Assembly (NCBI GenBank): GCA_023091735.1
Contig: JALKBU010000100.1
Coordinates: forward strand, 1-64,000
From: Trichomonas tenax
Lineage: Eukaryota > Parabasalia > Trichomonadida > Trichomonadidae
DNA: 64,000 nucleotides
Direction of reading: 5' to 3'
The position numbers were made by a program, and so were the translations under genes. Of this stretch, positions 55,301 to 64,000 are shown piece after piece (within the stretch, counting starts at the first letter, position 1; the number at the start of each line of letters is the position of its first letter). The notes under the pieces were generated by a model. That model worked only from the letters and a program-made list of their open reading frames with translations. It was not told the DNA's origin and ran no database searches.

Positions 55301-58194
55301 TTATTGGACTTGATATAAGCAAAATTATAGTTCTTCCACATGAAAATGCTCTTCATTCCACTATTGTAAATTTGAATAATATCATCATCTTTCATTACCT
55401 CGTATAAAAGAATTGGTCCAAGAGTTGCTGGCGCTAAACTTGTATTTGATTTCTGCTCCAAATCAGCAAAAGTAAATGTAACCTTTCCTTTCAGAGCGTG
55501 CAATGGATTGACTTCAATTACATGAATATAGTTACCATTGATATTAATTGACATCAGCAAATGCTTATTGTTGATTATATATGAAATGGCGTAAAAATAC
55601 CAATTTTGGGCAACAAACTTTTGCTTTGCTGCTTCAACACCAACTTGTGCATTCTGTGACCAGGAAGCTCTTGGTAATTTGTCAGTCACAAACAATTCAA
55701 AGCAATGCCCATATTCATCAGTTGCTTTAAGAATAATTGGAACTAATTGTTCTGCTGTGTCATCTAAAGTCAACCAAGTGATGAAAGTAAATCCTCTGTT
55801 GATGTTCTCTTTAAGATATGTAATCGAATGATTACCATCAACAGGAATGTAAGTTGTTGGCGTTCTATTTTCATCTTGAATCAATGAAACCAAAGCTCCA
55901 CCATTTCGCAAAAATTCTTCAGCATTTGTTGTTGCAAAAAGAGTCAAAATCGCGTAAACTGATGGTGTTGAAGATTTTTCAATAATGATTTTGATTAACA
56001 CAGATAAAGCCTTATTAGCATCGATTGTATTGTGCTTGATTGCATCAATTATCGATAGATCGAGCTTTGATACAACTGCTGCTGTTCTGTTTCTTTGGCT
56101 GTGGCTCACAAGCATTTTAATGTAATCGAGAGATTCTTCACCTACAACTTCGAACATAATTTTCACCGCTTGGTTGCAGCGGATAACAATTGGTGTATCT
56201 AATGTATAAACTGGTTCTTGAGCCATCAAACTTGCCAATGGAAGCATTAATTGTGTTTTATCAGTGAATATTTTCTTGGCAACAGAAGCTAAAATCGATG
56301 ATGAATTAGTTTTAAGTTGTGCAACTGTTCCTGTTGAGCGAATGTATACTAGGATCTGTATGAAGAACTGCTGGCATGCAGTGCTGTTATGTAGTGATGG
56401 GAATATACGAACAAAAACTTTGTAGAGTTTTTGTATATTCTCTCGATCATCTTTGTAGAATCGCAAAAACTCAATTCCAAGTCTAACAAGTAATGTAGCG
56501 AAATCAATAACATTTTCGTCCAAAAAGTCCACTACATTTTTATCCAGCAGTTCCGGTATAATATCAAAGAACATTTGGCTGTTGATTTTGCCTTTATCTT
56601 TGAGATATAATTTAAATGTGTCAACAATTTTATCATTGAGTTTGTAACCGATCAATAGAGTCAATATTGTCATAATAAACTCTTTGTTGTTGAAGAAATA
56701 ATAAGCAACTTCGTTATTTGACAACAACATGAAAATGTTGTAAATCAAATAATTAAATATTTCTTGATCACCGTGATTATAGAAGATAACTAATGCTCTG
56801 GTGATCTGCTTGATGATTTTATCGTCGTTTAAAAGAACATCTTTGTGAAAACTCAATCTTGAAAGTGTTTCAATAAATATTTCTGGAAAATGTATTAACT
56901 TCGATAATAGCTTATGGAACTCTAATTTGTGGATTATCATATGTTGAATGTATTCTTCTCTTGCTGTGTTTAACCAATCATTCCGATGTTTGAATACCTG
57001 AAATTTAGGATTGAACAAAACAGACCTTGGGAAGAACTTTTTCATCTGTATTCTAAACGGTGGATCGAGTTCATTGGCTTTAGAAATGATAAATAATATC
57101 AATCCCATGATCTTGTGATTTTTTTCGATAGTGATCTCGAATGCATCAAAATTATTCATAAACACATTAAAAAGATATGAATTATTTGATATGATCGATG
57201 TGTAAACGGTTAATCCATATTTGAGATTATATGGAACTAAAATTTCGGGTTCATGAGGAATTGTTAATGCCGAATAAGAGTTTTCTTTTAAGGTCTTTTC
57301 ACGAGTAGGATCGTATTTGCTAGATCCCGTATGAAATTTTTCGATTTGAATGAAATTATCTTCAATGAACTGTGTTTCGTCTTGATACTTTGAAATTTTG
57401 TCTATTATGTTACTTGTAATCGATCTGAAGATTTCGCACGCGTAAAATTGAGTTAATTCTGGACAAAGATTTTCGAACAAACGCAAAGAGTTTGGCTCAA
57501 TGCTGTAGATGATGTTACTCAAAATCAAGACGATATCTGTAGCGTATTTGTTTGGAATGCTAAAATTCGTTCGATTTTCGAATAAATTATTAACAACATC
57601 AAATAGACGAAGCGCATTATCGTTAACAACTTGTGGCCGTCCTTGTAATGACAATTTGATAAACTCGATAAAATAATAATACATTTTATCCGAAATATTA
57701 TTGACCATGTTGTAAAATGTTTGAATTTGCTCTATGTTGAAAGAATTGAGTTCAGGCATCATTTTCATATGATATTTAATCAGATGAAGGAAAAGTAGAT
57801 GATTTTTGTCGTCATTTTGCAAAGTTGAGATTAGATTAAGTGATGAAATTATAACTTTGTAGAAAGCAGGTTGCTTTGACTCCTTTGAAACAAGATAATA
57901 TGATAATAACGTCTTCATAAGGAATATTGAGATGTTTTCGATTCGATCTGGGTCTTCTTTTATATTTTTGAGTCTTTCTTGTATCAAAACTATCAAGTAT
58001 GAAAGATCCTTAGGCCAACTCGTTAATAAATTAACGAATATAATGTCGTTATTAAAATGTAATATGATATTACTGACTGTTTCAGGTGAATAAGATGGGA
58101 AAATGTTGATATTCTCGGCGCTTGAGGTCTTGAGATCAGGAATTTCTATGAATTTCGCACTCAATATACAAGAGAGATATTCCTGGGAAAGCAT
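52327..58194 (-). CDS. BEACH-family protein lacking most of the BEACH core
   Basis: A continuous 1955-residue protein with the architecture of large BEACH proteins (neurobeachin/LYST type): alpha-helical armadillo-like N-terminus (about 1-780), a concanavalin-A-like lectin module (about 785-945, RGFTFITWLTLDDTAEQLVP), a helical middle part, a PH-BEACH domain (about 1500-1600, FKGSAWHSLDDKIFDFTPFE, CKVYFNNQHLSITQDDNYFK) and a beta-propeller-like end (about 1690-1955). Such proteins act in vesicle traffic and lysosome or membrane remodelling. The BEACH domain normally follows PH with about 280 residues. Here only its start (MLEKWQCHRMTNIDLLWNLR, about 1625-1645) and possibly its end (GITEKLF) remain, so the core seems deleted in frame. 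The start ATG at 58194 has no Inr match. Confidence 0.85.
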   Translation of the reverse strand: MLSQEYLSCILSAKFIEIPDLKTSSAENINIFPSYSPETVSNIILHFNNDIIFVNLLTSWPKDLSYLIVLIQERLKNIKEDPDRIENISIFLMKTLLSYYLVSKESKQPAFYKVIISSLNLISTLQNDDKNHLLFLHLIKYHMKMMPELNSFNIEQIQTFYNMVNNISDKMYYYFIEFIKLSLQGRPQVVNDNALRLFDVVNNLFENRTNFSIPNKYATDIVLILSNIIYSIEPNSLRLFENLCPELTQFYACEIFRSITSNIIDKISKYQDETQFIEDNFIQIEKFHTGSSKYDPTREKTLKENSYSALTIPHEPEILVPYNLKYGLTVYTSIISNNSYLFNVFMNNFDAFEITIEKNHKIMGLILFIISKANELDPPFRIQMKKFFPRSVLFNPKFQVFKHRNDWLNTAREEYIQHMIIHKLEFHKLLSKLIHFPEIFIETLSRLSFHKDVLLNDDKIIKQITRALVIFYNHGDQEIFNYLIYNIFMLLSNNEVAYYFFNNKEFIMTILTLLIGYKLNDKIVDTFKLYLKDKGKINSQMFFDIIPELLDKNVVDFLDENVIDFATLLVRLGIEFLRFYKDDRENIQKLYKVFVRIFPSLHNSTACQQFFIQILVYIRSTGTVAQLKTNSSSILASVAKKIFTDKTQLMLPLASLMAQEPVYTLDTPIVIRCNQAVKIMFEVVGEESLDYIKMLVSHSQRNRTAAVVSKLDLSIIDAIKHNTIDANKALSVLIKIIIEKSSTPSVYAILTLFATTNAEEFLRNGGALVSLIQDENRTPTTYIPVDGNHSITYLKENINRGFTFITWLTLDDTAEQLVPIILKATDEYGHCFELFVTDKLPRASWSQNAQVGVEAAKQKFVAQNWYFYAISYIINNKHLLMSININGNYIHVIEVNPLHALKGKVTFTFADLEQKSNTSLAPATLGPILLYEVMKDDDIIQIYNSGMKSIFMWKNYNFAYIKSNKSITKPTSFLSILSRNIDTSVLIPMFLYADKTNDIRCFQLCMQCLFEIILSSTQSQKHFVNINGFETLSNILQKMKNKWITSSVYNQCFKVLQNINNEKLKEKLILNILMNINIWLLDPNIDELLHIIKQWQKLLVLTYANIFPSIFSVHMFLSIIIKISQKYPNNTDLNVHFQILINIMHSLDQFTFDDFIEIVSILSVSNDVNCCEQLSVFLHKIIAEFRDQIVSDSRFISYMVSALANCNESIREILVFTILDANININIAKEDFAKCLATIVERDINEKELKQLLGSATNLFDTYWAVFYSLLSNSHSLEFLPSIFSAVNLKDAVKDRSLLLWICIGCFSNNPETAEQITHQLALVENVDWMYVLEAIGIVGSALGINPENQRCRFVEVLLDNGTKNGWENFSVFRKLAHRHVCSRTQWNLMVKPLNISQYVDNMKHIEDMATTAGFRISKLTPWEDEILAQRITELDMTFLENSIMNSLPTSELKELIAIAQTLNIKFNTYKPSIIYPLNEIAYLNDDIRLAEQNQKLHSMIFKGSAWHSLDDKIFDFTPFEKINAHGTTCTKQFNYIGECTVLNESNARIDCKVYFNNQHLSITQDDNYFKNFILKLARIINVVNDFMQITFDYGVQLKLILSPTMTQTILEKFGNLENKKESHFNQKMLEKWQCHRMTNIDLLWNLRYTRGITEKLFINENQSLTIFNKNKPIYNLATGIKITESISDLEYFCNIVNDSQIFLFKLTPPTVELKTPFVFDKNLKIEPQISVIITGERNPTIIAGAHAYKLDIELQELKRLSSIPKKHWDFSIASSQINFMFENHLVSRIPYYSYVHDSCLVKNTDGVFLATAWQKHVNIISSVHGIIKCIKTPGFTELLTLTPHLMIVSMVTRDENAVINTYRLSSYSIEGMLLNSISLTKPVSKISSFSNKFGIETLLLIDIENRISICDAFSLELNSVFIAKPQIIAAHYVQAHHCLLIILANGKIYLQKLA

Positions 58195-58758
58195 AGAAAA
58201 TATCAGGCTGACTCAATTTCCTTAAACGAATTTTATAGAAAATTTAACAGCCTTCCGATATTTGACAATGATATCACAATTCTGAGTCACTAATGTTACT
58301 TTACATGGCATAAATTTCATAAATTGCTATCACCAACATGGTAATCTAAATTTAGATTAAGCACTTCTTTATATGTTTAAATCTTAAACATTTATTGACA
58401 AGAACAAACTTAAACATTTTTGACAAAATACATTTACAAAATGCTTTTGCATGGCAAAAATTTAGGGTAGGGTTTTTCGATATACTTTTCTTTGATTATT
58501 AGCCATAAATAATTATTATCTTTCCACAGTATTAATACAATAGTTAAAATAATTTACAGCAATTATAGTTATACATATAAAATTACTTTAACTTTGCGTT
58601 TTTGTTGAGAAATATCAAAATTATTTCTAACATATTTATTTACAATTTTCTCTCATACACAGAGTAATTTATGCTTATATATTTATATTAAAATGATATT
58701 TGTATATTTTTGACAAAATATGATTAAAAAAGAAGTTTATATGACAAAAATTAGGATG
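58195..58758. other. Divergent intergenic region
   Basis: AT-rich spacer between the BEACH-family gene and the ankyrin gene. It contains repeats of the tttacatggca type (58301, with relatives near 58440). Confidence 0.45.
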
Positions 58759-58771
58759 TCACTTTTCTAAA
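58759..58771 (+). promoter_or_regulatory. Inr-like element of the ankyrin gene
   Basis: TCACTTTTCTAAA shares its first nine bases with the FKBP Inr (10 of 13 overall) and lies 12 nt before the ATG at 58784. Confidence 0.55.
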
Positions 58772-58783
58772 AAGTCTTGATAA

Positions 58784-60301
58784 ATGATTGTGGGCGTTCA
58801 GATGTCAGAGGTCGAGCAAAAACTGTTCGATGAGTTTAGCGATTACGTAAATATTGTCAACAAGATAAGAAATCTTAGGCAATTTGAACAACATTTTATT
58901 GATGAAATATTTGCTTGGCAGAAAAAACACAATCTAGACGATTTATTTGTAATAGAGATGATAATAGTCTTAGACAAAGCAGATCCACATCGACTTGAAA
59001 TACATTCAGAATTGATCGAAAAAATTGTAAGCCAAAAACAAATACCAATACCAAAAATATCAGAAATGCTGGGATTCGAACCTATCCATGCTGAATTACA
59101 AGCAAGATTTGGAATTACTCCTAAATCGAAATTTAATCCATGGTTTAAATTATCAAAAGAAGATAGATATCATCTTTATGATACTTACAATCCTCTTAGA
59201 TGGGTATTTGATGATGATATAAAGAATTTTACATATTATATTCAACAACAAGGACAAAACTATGATTATAACAGAGAATATAACAGTCAAACACTTATAG
59301 AATGGGCTTGTTTATATGGTTCTAATAATATATTTAGGTATTTACTCTTAAACAAAATTCAACTATTTCAATCATTACTTCCATTAGCATGCAGAGGTGG
59401 AAACATTAAAATCGTGAGGACATTATTAAGAAGTATGCCTAATGAATATGTTCCAGTACAGCGATGTATTGATGAAGCTGCAGAAATGCATAATAATGAC
59501 ATTGTTTATTTTCTTGAAGAGTTATATGGAATGTCACCAAAATATGAATCAATAGTTAAGTATTATAATATTGAATATTTCTTGCACAAAGTTGCTAAGA
59601 ATGCTGATTTTTCTACTGCTCTACCATATTCAACGCGCTTCAATTCTCTAAAATTGGTTCAATGTATGCTAAATAATGGTGCAAAAGTATTAACTTTGAC
59701 AAAGAGAAAAGAATCAGCAATTCATTTATCTTGTTCGAGATACGATCAATCAGCAATCGTTAAACTTCTATTAGATAATGGAGCATCTGTTGCTGTTGTT
59801 GATTTCTATGGAAATACAGCTCTTCATGTTGCAGCTTCTTGTGGAGCATCAAAATGTGCAAACTTGATTCTTAATGCAGGAGTGAAAATTAATTTGGCAA
59901 ATACATCAATGATATCAGCTCTAATGTATGCAGCTGAAAGCAATTCAGTACAAATAGCTCGCATGCTTCTTCTTGCTCACGCTGATCCACAGATGCATGA
60001 CATAAATGGAAGAAATGCATTTATGAATTGCGCATTTAAAGATGCGATAGAGATCGCAAGACCTTTGTTTACAAAGGGAATCAACATCAATCACAAAGAC
60101 AACGATGGAAATACAGCTCTCCATCTCTGTGTTATATATAATAGCTTTGAATTCGCTTCATTCTTAGTCGAAATCGGAGCAGACATAACAATCAAAAATA
60201 TTGAAGGGAAAACCCCATATAGACTCGCTCAAGACAAATCAGATATCAAGCCTGAACTGCTGGAACTCCTCAAAAAAGCGATAATGCCTAAAAAGAAATA
60301 G
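58784..60301 (+). CDS. Ankyrin-repeat protein of the DUF3447-type trichomonad family
   Basis: A 505-residue protein. The first 125 residues are helical (VEQKLFDEFSDYVNIVNKIR). Residues about 125-265 match the degenerate ankyrin block (LYDTYNPLRWVFDDDIKNFT, LIEWACLYGSNNIFRYLLLN, LPLACRGGNIKIVRTLLRSM) found in a very large trichomonad family. At least six canonical ankyrin repeats follow (AIHLSCSRYDQSAIVKLLLD, TALHVAASCGASKCANLILN, TALHLCVIYNSFEFASFLVE). The end is basic (KKAIMPKKK). There are no membrane segments, so it is probably a cytosolic protein-interaction module. Two ATGs are possible, 58784 and 58802; the second begins MSEVEQ and looks more typical for the family. Confidence 0.92.
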   Translation: MIVGVQMSEVEQKLFDEFSDYVNIVNKIRNLRQFEQHFIDEIFAWQKKHNLDDLFVIEMIIVLDKADPHRLEIHSELIEKIVSQKQIPIPKISEMLGFEPIHAELQARFGITPKSKFNPWFKLSKEDRYHLYDTYNPLRWVFDDDIKNFTYYIQQQGQNYDYNREYNSQTLIEWACLYGSNNIFRYLLLNKIQLFQSLLPLACRGGNIKIVRTLLRSMPNEYVPVQRCIDEAAEMHNNDIVYFLEELYGMSPKYESIVKYYNIEYFLHKVAKNADFSTALPYSTRFNSLKLVQCMLNNGAKVLTLTKRKESAIHLSCSRYDQSAIVKLLLDNGASVAVVDFYGNTALHVAASCGASKCANLILNAGVKINLANTSMISALMYAAESNSVQIARMLLLAHADPQMHDINGRNAFMNCAFKDAIEIARPLFTKGININHKDNDGNTALHLCVIYNSFEFASFLVEIGADITIKNIEGKTPYRLAQDKSDIKPELLELLKKAIMPKKK

Positions 60302-61214
60302 AGATATATTGTTAGTATAAAAAAATGGATGTTTTGATATATAACCTTATTATCAAGATTTCGAAATAACACTGTTGGATAAAGATACATAACCATACGG
60401 ATAATGTGTTAACAATAACTCAATCACACTCCATCTTGCGTTAATAATAACATGTCACAAAATTCATGCTTTTTCAAAACGAGTTTTGAGTAAACATAAA
60501 TCCGAAAAGATTTTGCATAATTTATCGTGTGGTCATTATACAGAATCCGGGTGTGATATAAATGAATAAGGAAATAAAAAACAAAGAATTAATATGTTTA
60601 AAAAAATCATGGCTATTGAATCTCTAAAAAGTGGCTTTTCCATCCCTGACTTTACCATTCGATTCTTTGTGATATTTAGGAAGACTTTTTTCGAGCACAG
60701 AACGAATTGTGAAAATGAACGTTAATTGCGTGCATGGATCATTGAAAATTTCAATACTTTCTTAGTGAAACGAGAGGTCGGATGTCAAATTTTTTGTGAG
60801 TTAGTTAGTAATAAACATTTTGCACTGTGTCGACTGCGCCACCACATTGCGAAATGTTGGATGATTGACACATTACATGCATCAGACCTTGTCAGAGTCA
60901 ATGGTGCACACTCGGGTCCCCATGTAGAGATTAAATTTTTCATTTATTTCAAAATCAACGTTAATTTTATTTTAAATCTTATGACTTTATAAAATGTCAA
61001 GCTCTTAAAAAGAGCCCTCGCTCCTCTATAGGAATTAAAGATTTCATAAATTTCAAAATCAGCGTTAATTTTTTATTTTAAATATATGATATAATTTATT
61101 TTTCCATTAATATTATTATTTGTGACCTAAAACTACGTCAAGGTGAGGAGGTGAGATCTCACCCGAAAACTCACCCATTATAAAAATATGAAGATAAAAG
61201 TGGTTTATTAATAA
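60302..61214. other. Intergenic with direct and inverted repeats
   Basis: No convincing gene; the 88-codon frame at 60726-60992 lacks features. It contains the direct repeat listed separately, a gctctt/aagagc hairpin at 61001-61015 and the palindrome ggtgagatctcacc at 61150-61163. Confidence 0.5.
60941..61089. repeat. Imperfect direct repeat, about 44 bp, 105 bp apart
   Basis: 60941-60983 and 61045-61089 share tttcaaaatcarcgttaat followed by a T-rich tract and tttaaat. The repeat lies beside the minus-strand tail-collar remnant and may mark the edge of a former element. Confidence 0.65.
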
Positions 61215-61400
61215 ACCCTATACCACACTTAAACAGTCAAGAATGGCGGCATGTAATCAGTGCCTGAACCAGTATCGGCAGTGTTTCCGTAAACTGAATG
61301 ATTGTAACTTCCCGCATGATCAATGCTTAAATCGTTGTATTCTCTGGAATCTGATGAAATATCATAACGTAAAATTGTTTCTTTATTTTAAGCAATATAC
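61215..61400 (-). pseudogene. Phage-tail-collar-like fragment, second copy
   Basis: Reading the minus strand gives TILRYDISSDSREYNDLSID, HAGSYNHSVYGNTADTGSGT and DYMPPFLTV. This aligns with the end of the plus-strand fragment at 10.15-10.59 kb (ISRFDISSDPES, IDEAGNHSHNVNGN, GSGTDYTPRYITVYAWY). The final Tyr codon of the ITVYAWY motif is a TAA here, and the upstream part is lost. It shows that the window contains two independent insertions of the same gene family. Confidence 0.6.
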
Positions 61401-63843
61401 ATTGTTACATCATTAATTCGATTTGTACGATTATTTTCCGGTAAAAATAAAATATTTTACAAAATTTACTTGCCAAATATCCATTTTACATGACAAATGA
61501 GGCCGTTTACTTATTCATGATGATCTCATTCATCTGCTGATTTGAGGATAATATCAGGTAAAAGCTGCTTTTACCAGTTCAAACATAACTAAGAACTCAA
61601 CAGCTGCAATTTTGCGTAGTTTTTCTCGACAAAGCACCCAAATAACTGGTATTTATTATCCAAATCAATATTTATTATACCCAACTAGCTTGATATATCA
61701 TAAATTTAGTTTCACCTCCTCAAGTTCCATCTTCTCCTACTTCAATATTTATTTTTATCGTTCAGGATTAGATTATTTCTTAGTTTGCCCGGGCACACCA
61801 TCAAAGCGGGAATACTCAATAATTTTCCTATATTACAATGAATAATTATTTACTATTGTTTACTATTATTCTTTTATTTTTCTATGTTAGTTAGTAAATA
61901 TATGCTTATTGTAGTGTTTTTAAAATCATTTTACTTGACACGAAAAAAAAGTACAAGAAAAATTCAGAGTCATTGGCCGCAAAAAATGGGGATTTCGTAG
62001 TTTTATTGCTTGTAATGTAATAAATAAATGCTATCTTTGCTTTTTGATAAGCTCAGAATTTTTCGTTCATTTGTGTTTGTCTTGTGGTCGGAGGTAAAGC
62101 CACGATTTTTTTTTGTTCCCCAATGGAGAAAAAACTTAAATAACGTATAAAAAGTGACCCGAAAACAAAATGATTGACTAAAAATGTTTTTAGAACATTT
62201 TTCCAAAAATGAAAATTTAGCCATTTATCTTTATGTTAATGAAAATATTGCTGATGTATTAATACACCTACGAAAAATATTATATTAAGAAATGGAAGGA
62301 ATACAAATAACAAAAATAAAATAATACATAATAATGTGCAATTTTTAGTTCTGCTTGATAGGCAACATGTTTATGCATATAATAATCATGTTCATATGTC
62401 AATATATGCATATAAAAATATTAACATTGAGTTTTATTGAGATTTCGAGATTTGATACGACAAATCCACATAAGTTCGCATGTAGCATTTAAATCCAATG
62501 TTTAAAATCGTTTTTAGGGAACATTTTATTTAACAAATTAATCAAAATCAATGAACTATGTATTTCTAACAAAATAACGCAATATTTTTTGAAAATCATT
62601 CAAATATAGCCTTTATTCAAAAATTGATAAGATTGAATTAAGGCCTCCAAAAATTAGTTTTCTTTATTAATTCAGTTTACAGATATATTTTGTGCAGTAT
62701 TGTTCAAAACACGTTTCCTTTGGTATCAAAAGTATTTGTAAAGCTCACAAAACCACATTTTTTATTTCGTTTAGGAGTTTTGGGGCTCCAAATAGTCTCA
62801 ACGATGTATGATTAGCTGGCCAAAAAGCTTCTCTGTCGGCGCTCGGTTGAAATCAACATAATTGCACTATATTATCCATTTATAAAATATATTTCCAAAA
62901 AATGTTTGCTATGCTTCATAATTGATTCCATTTTATTCATCATCGATTTATATACAATTTTATACGTATAATTATGATATCAAATCCCATTTTCTTTTTA
63001 AAATCGAAATCAATCCCAAAAAATCGAAATTATTCATGATTTAAATGCTATTCATTCAGAGAAACCTATGATTAATATATTCATATCAATTTTTGGCCTT
63101 ATTTACCAATTCCTTTCGAAAATGCAAAACAGAAGTAAAAGAAGAAGCTACATTGGCATCAAATCCAGGATTTTATCTGATAATGATACCATGTTATACC
63201 TTCTAATCCATTTGTTGATAAAAAATAATCTTTAAATTCATGAAACCAAATTAAATAAACATGATTGCTCATGCTCTAAAAACCTTTCCCAAGGATTTCC
63301 CCATATTATAGGCCCATGATCTCAACAATTTGTACAGATTTTTGAAATTCGTTATAAGCAATCCATAATTTACACAAAATTAAGTAAAAGTTTATGTCGC
63401 TGAATGACTTTTCAGTGTTAATTGTCTATAAAATACAGAAAAGGCTTTTGAATCAGGCTCTGAAAATTGTGAATATGAATTCAATTATAAATATTGCCAA
63501 CAAACACAAAATAATGCATTTTATCTAATACATTTAAAATGCTGTAGCAAATTTTTGCCACAAAAAATTGAGAATAAATTCAAAAATTAATTGACTTTTG
63601 ATATTTAATGTATTTCCGTTTAAAATATAGCAAAATATGTTAAGTTCTCAAAAAAATTGTGTATGAAAATTATGTATACATTCATTTTCATATTATTCTA
63701 TTGATATATTTAAGCAATAATCTAAAATTTTTAGCTAACAAAAAATTTACTCAGTATTTATAGCCCTTTCATGACCAAGAATAATTTCCACAAGTTTTTT
63801 TCGTCATTGAACAACAAATTAATTATATTTTTGATTGAACAAA
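61401..63843. other. Long intergenic region
   Basis: About 2.4 kb of AT-rich sequence with no convincing gene. Short open frames at 61612-61845 and 62003-62224 look random. Confidence 0.45.
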
Positions 63844-64000
63844 ATGGAAAACAGTTCTTCATCACCAAACAAACAGAAAAAGAACGCCACAGGGTTCTTC
63901 ATATTCAGTAAAGAGATTCGGCACCAGGTTCACAAAGCCTGTCCATTTTTTTCACCATTAGATATCTCGAAAGTTCTTTCTGAGCAATGGAAGAGCCTTC
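63844..64000 (+). CDS. HMG-box protein, 5' part only (cut by the window edge)
   Basis: From the ATG at 63844 the frame is open to the end of the window (52 codons). After a short Ser/Lys leader it gives KKNATGFFIFSKEIRHQVHK, then DISKVLSEQWKSL. This is the first half of an HMG box: the aromatic FFIFSKE opening of helix 1, helix 2 and the LSxxWKxL motif. HMG-box proteins bend DNA in chromatin or transcription complexes. The rest lies outside the window, so length and number of boxes are unknown. Confidence 0.8.
   Translation, partial: MENSSSSPNKQKKNATGFFIFSKEIRHQVHKACPFFSPLDISKVLSEQWKSL

Noticed and set aside
60726..60992. 88-codon plus-strand open frame
   Set aside because: No domain-like pattern and no initiator. 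It overlaps the direct repeat and looks like chance.

Overview
The window looks like nuclear DNA of a parabasalid protist, most likely a trichomonad close to Tritrichomonas. The supporting signs are AT-rich intergenic DNA, intron-less genes, very large families of ankyrin, coiled-coil, beta-helix surface and BEACH-type proteins, Maverick/Polinton debris, and start sites preceded by the trichomonad initiator (Inr) motif TCAYTWYTCATTA. One Inr copy, upstream of the FKBP gene, matches at all 13 positions. The species call is an inference from gene content, not from a marker gene.

Layout. 1-7.3 kb: a giant coiled-coil/zinc-motif protein and a formate/nitrite-type channel with one frameshift, both on the minus strand. 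7.3-11.4 kb: intergenic DNA with a dead DDE-type transposase-like gene and a broken phage-tail-collar-like gene. 11.4-13 kb: ankyrin protein. 13-17 kb: mostly intergenic, with a MITE-like inverted-repeat element and a dead two-repeat Myb gene. 17-20.8 kb: pirin, a syntaxin-like SNARE without a membrane anchor, and a small unknown protein. 21-25.5 kb: broken surface/discoidin-like genes, a membrane-anchored FKBP and a Maverick-like cluster. 26.7 kb: a ubiquitin-like protein. 27.2-34.35 kb: a very large type I surface-protein pseudogene with nine in-frame stops but only one frame change. 34.8-35.7 kb: a cluster of six strong and two weak RNA-type hairpins at a regular pitch of about 110-130 nt. 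36.4-38 kb: a WASP-family protein. 40.9-45.7 kb: a compact plus-strand block with a GSK3-like kinase, an HP1-like chromodomain protein, a TVP23-like Golgi protein and an NRBP/WNK-like pseudokinase. 45.9-50.6 kb: a second, paralogous surface-protein pseudogene. 51-52 kb: a truncated beta-helix surface-protein fragment. 52.3-58.2 kb: a BEACH-family protein that seems to have lost its BEACH core. 58.8-60.3 kb: ankyrin protein. 61.2-61.4 kb: a second tail-collar remnant. 63.84 kb to the right edge: the start of an HMG-box gene.

The intact genes are mostly housekeeping or regulatory (membrane traffic, cytoskeleton, signalling, chromatin). The broken genes are mostly surface-family or mobile-element genes, as expected of expanded and decaying trichomonad families. 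The most unusual signal is the hairpin cluster between the 5' end of the first surface pseudogene and the WASP gene. It has the form of a polycistronic small-RNA precursor, but no expression evidence is available here.

Several breaks fall in homopolymer A runs, so some frameshifts may be sequence errors rather than real mutations. All readings were made by eye.
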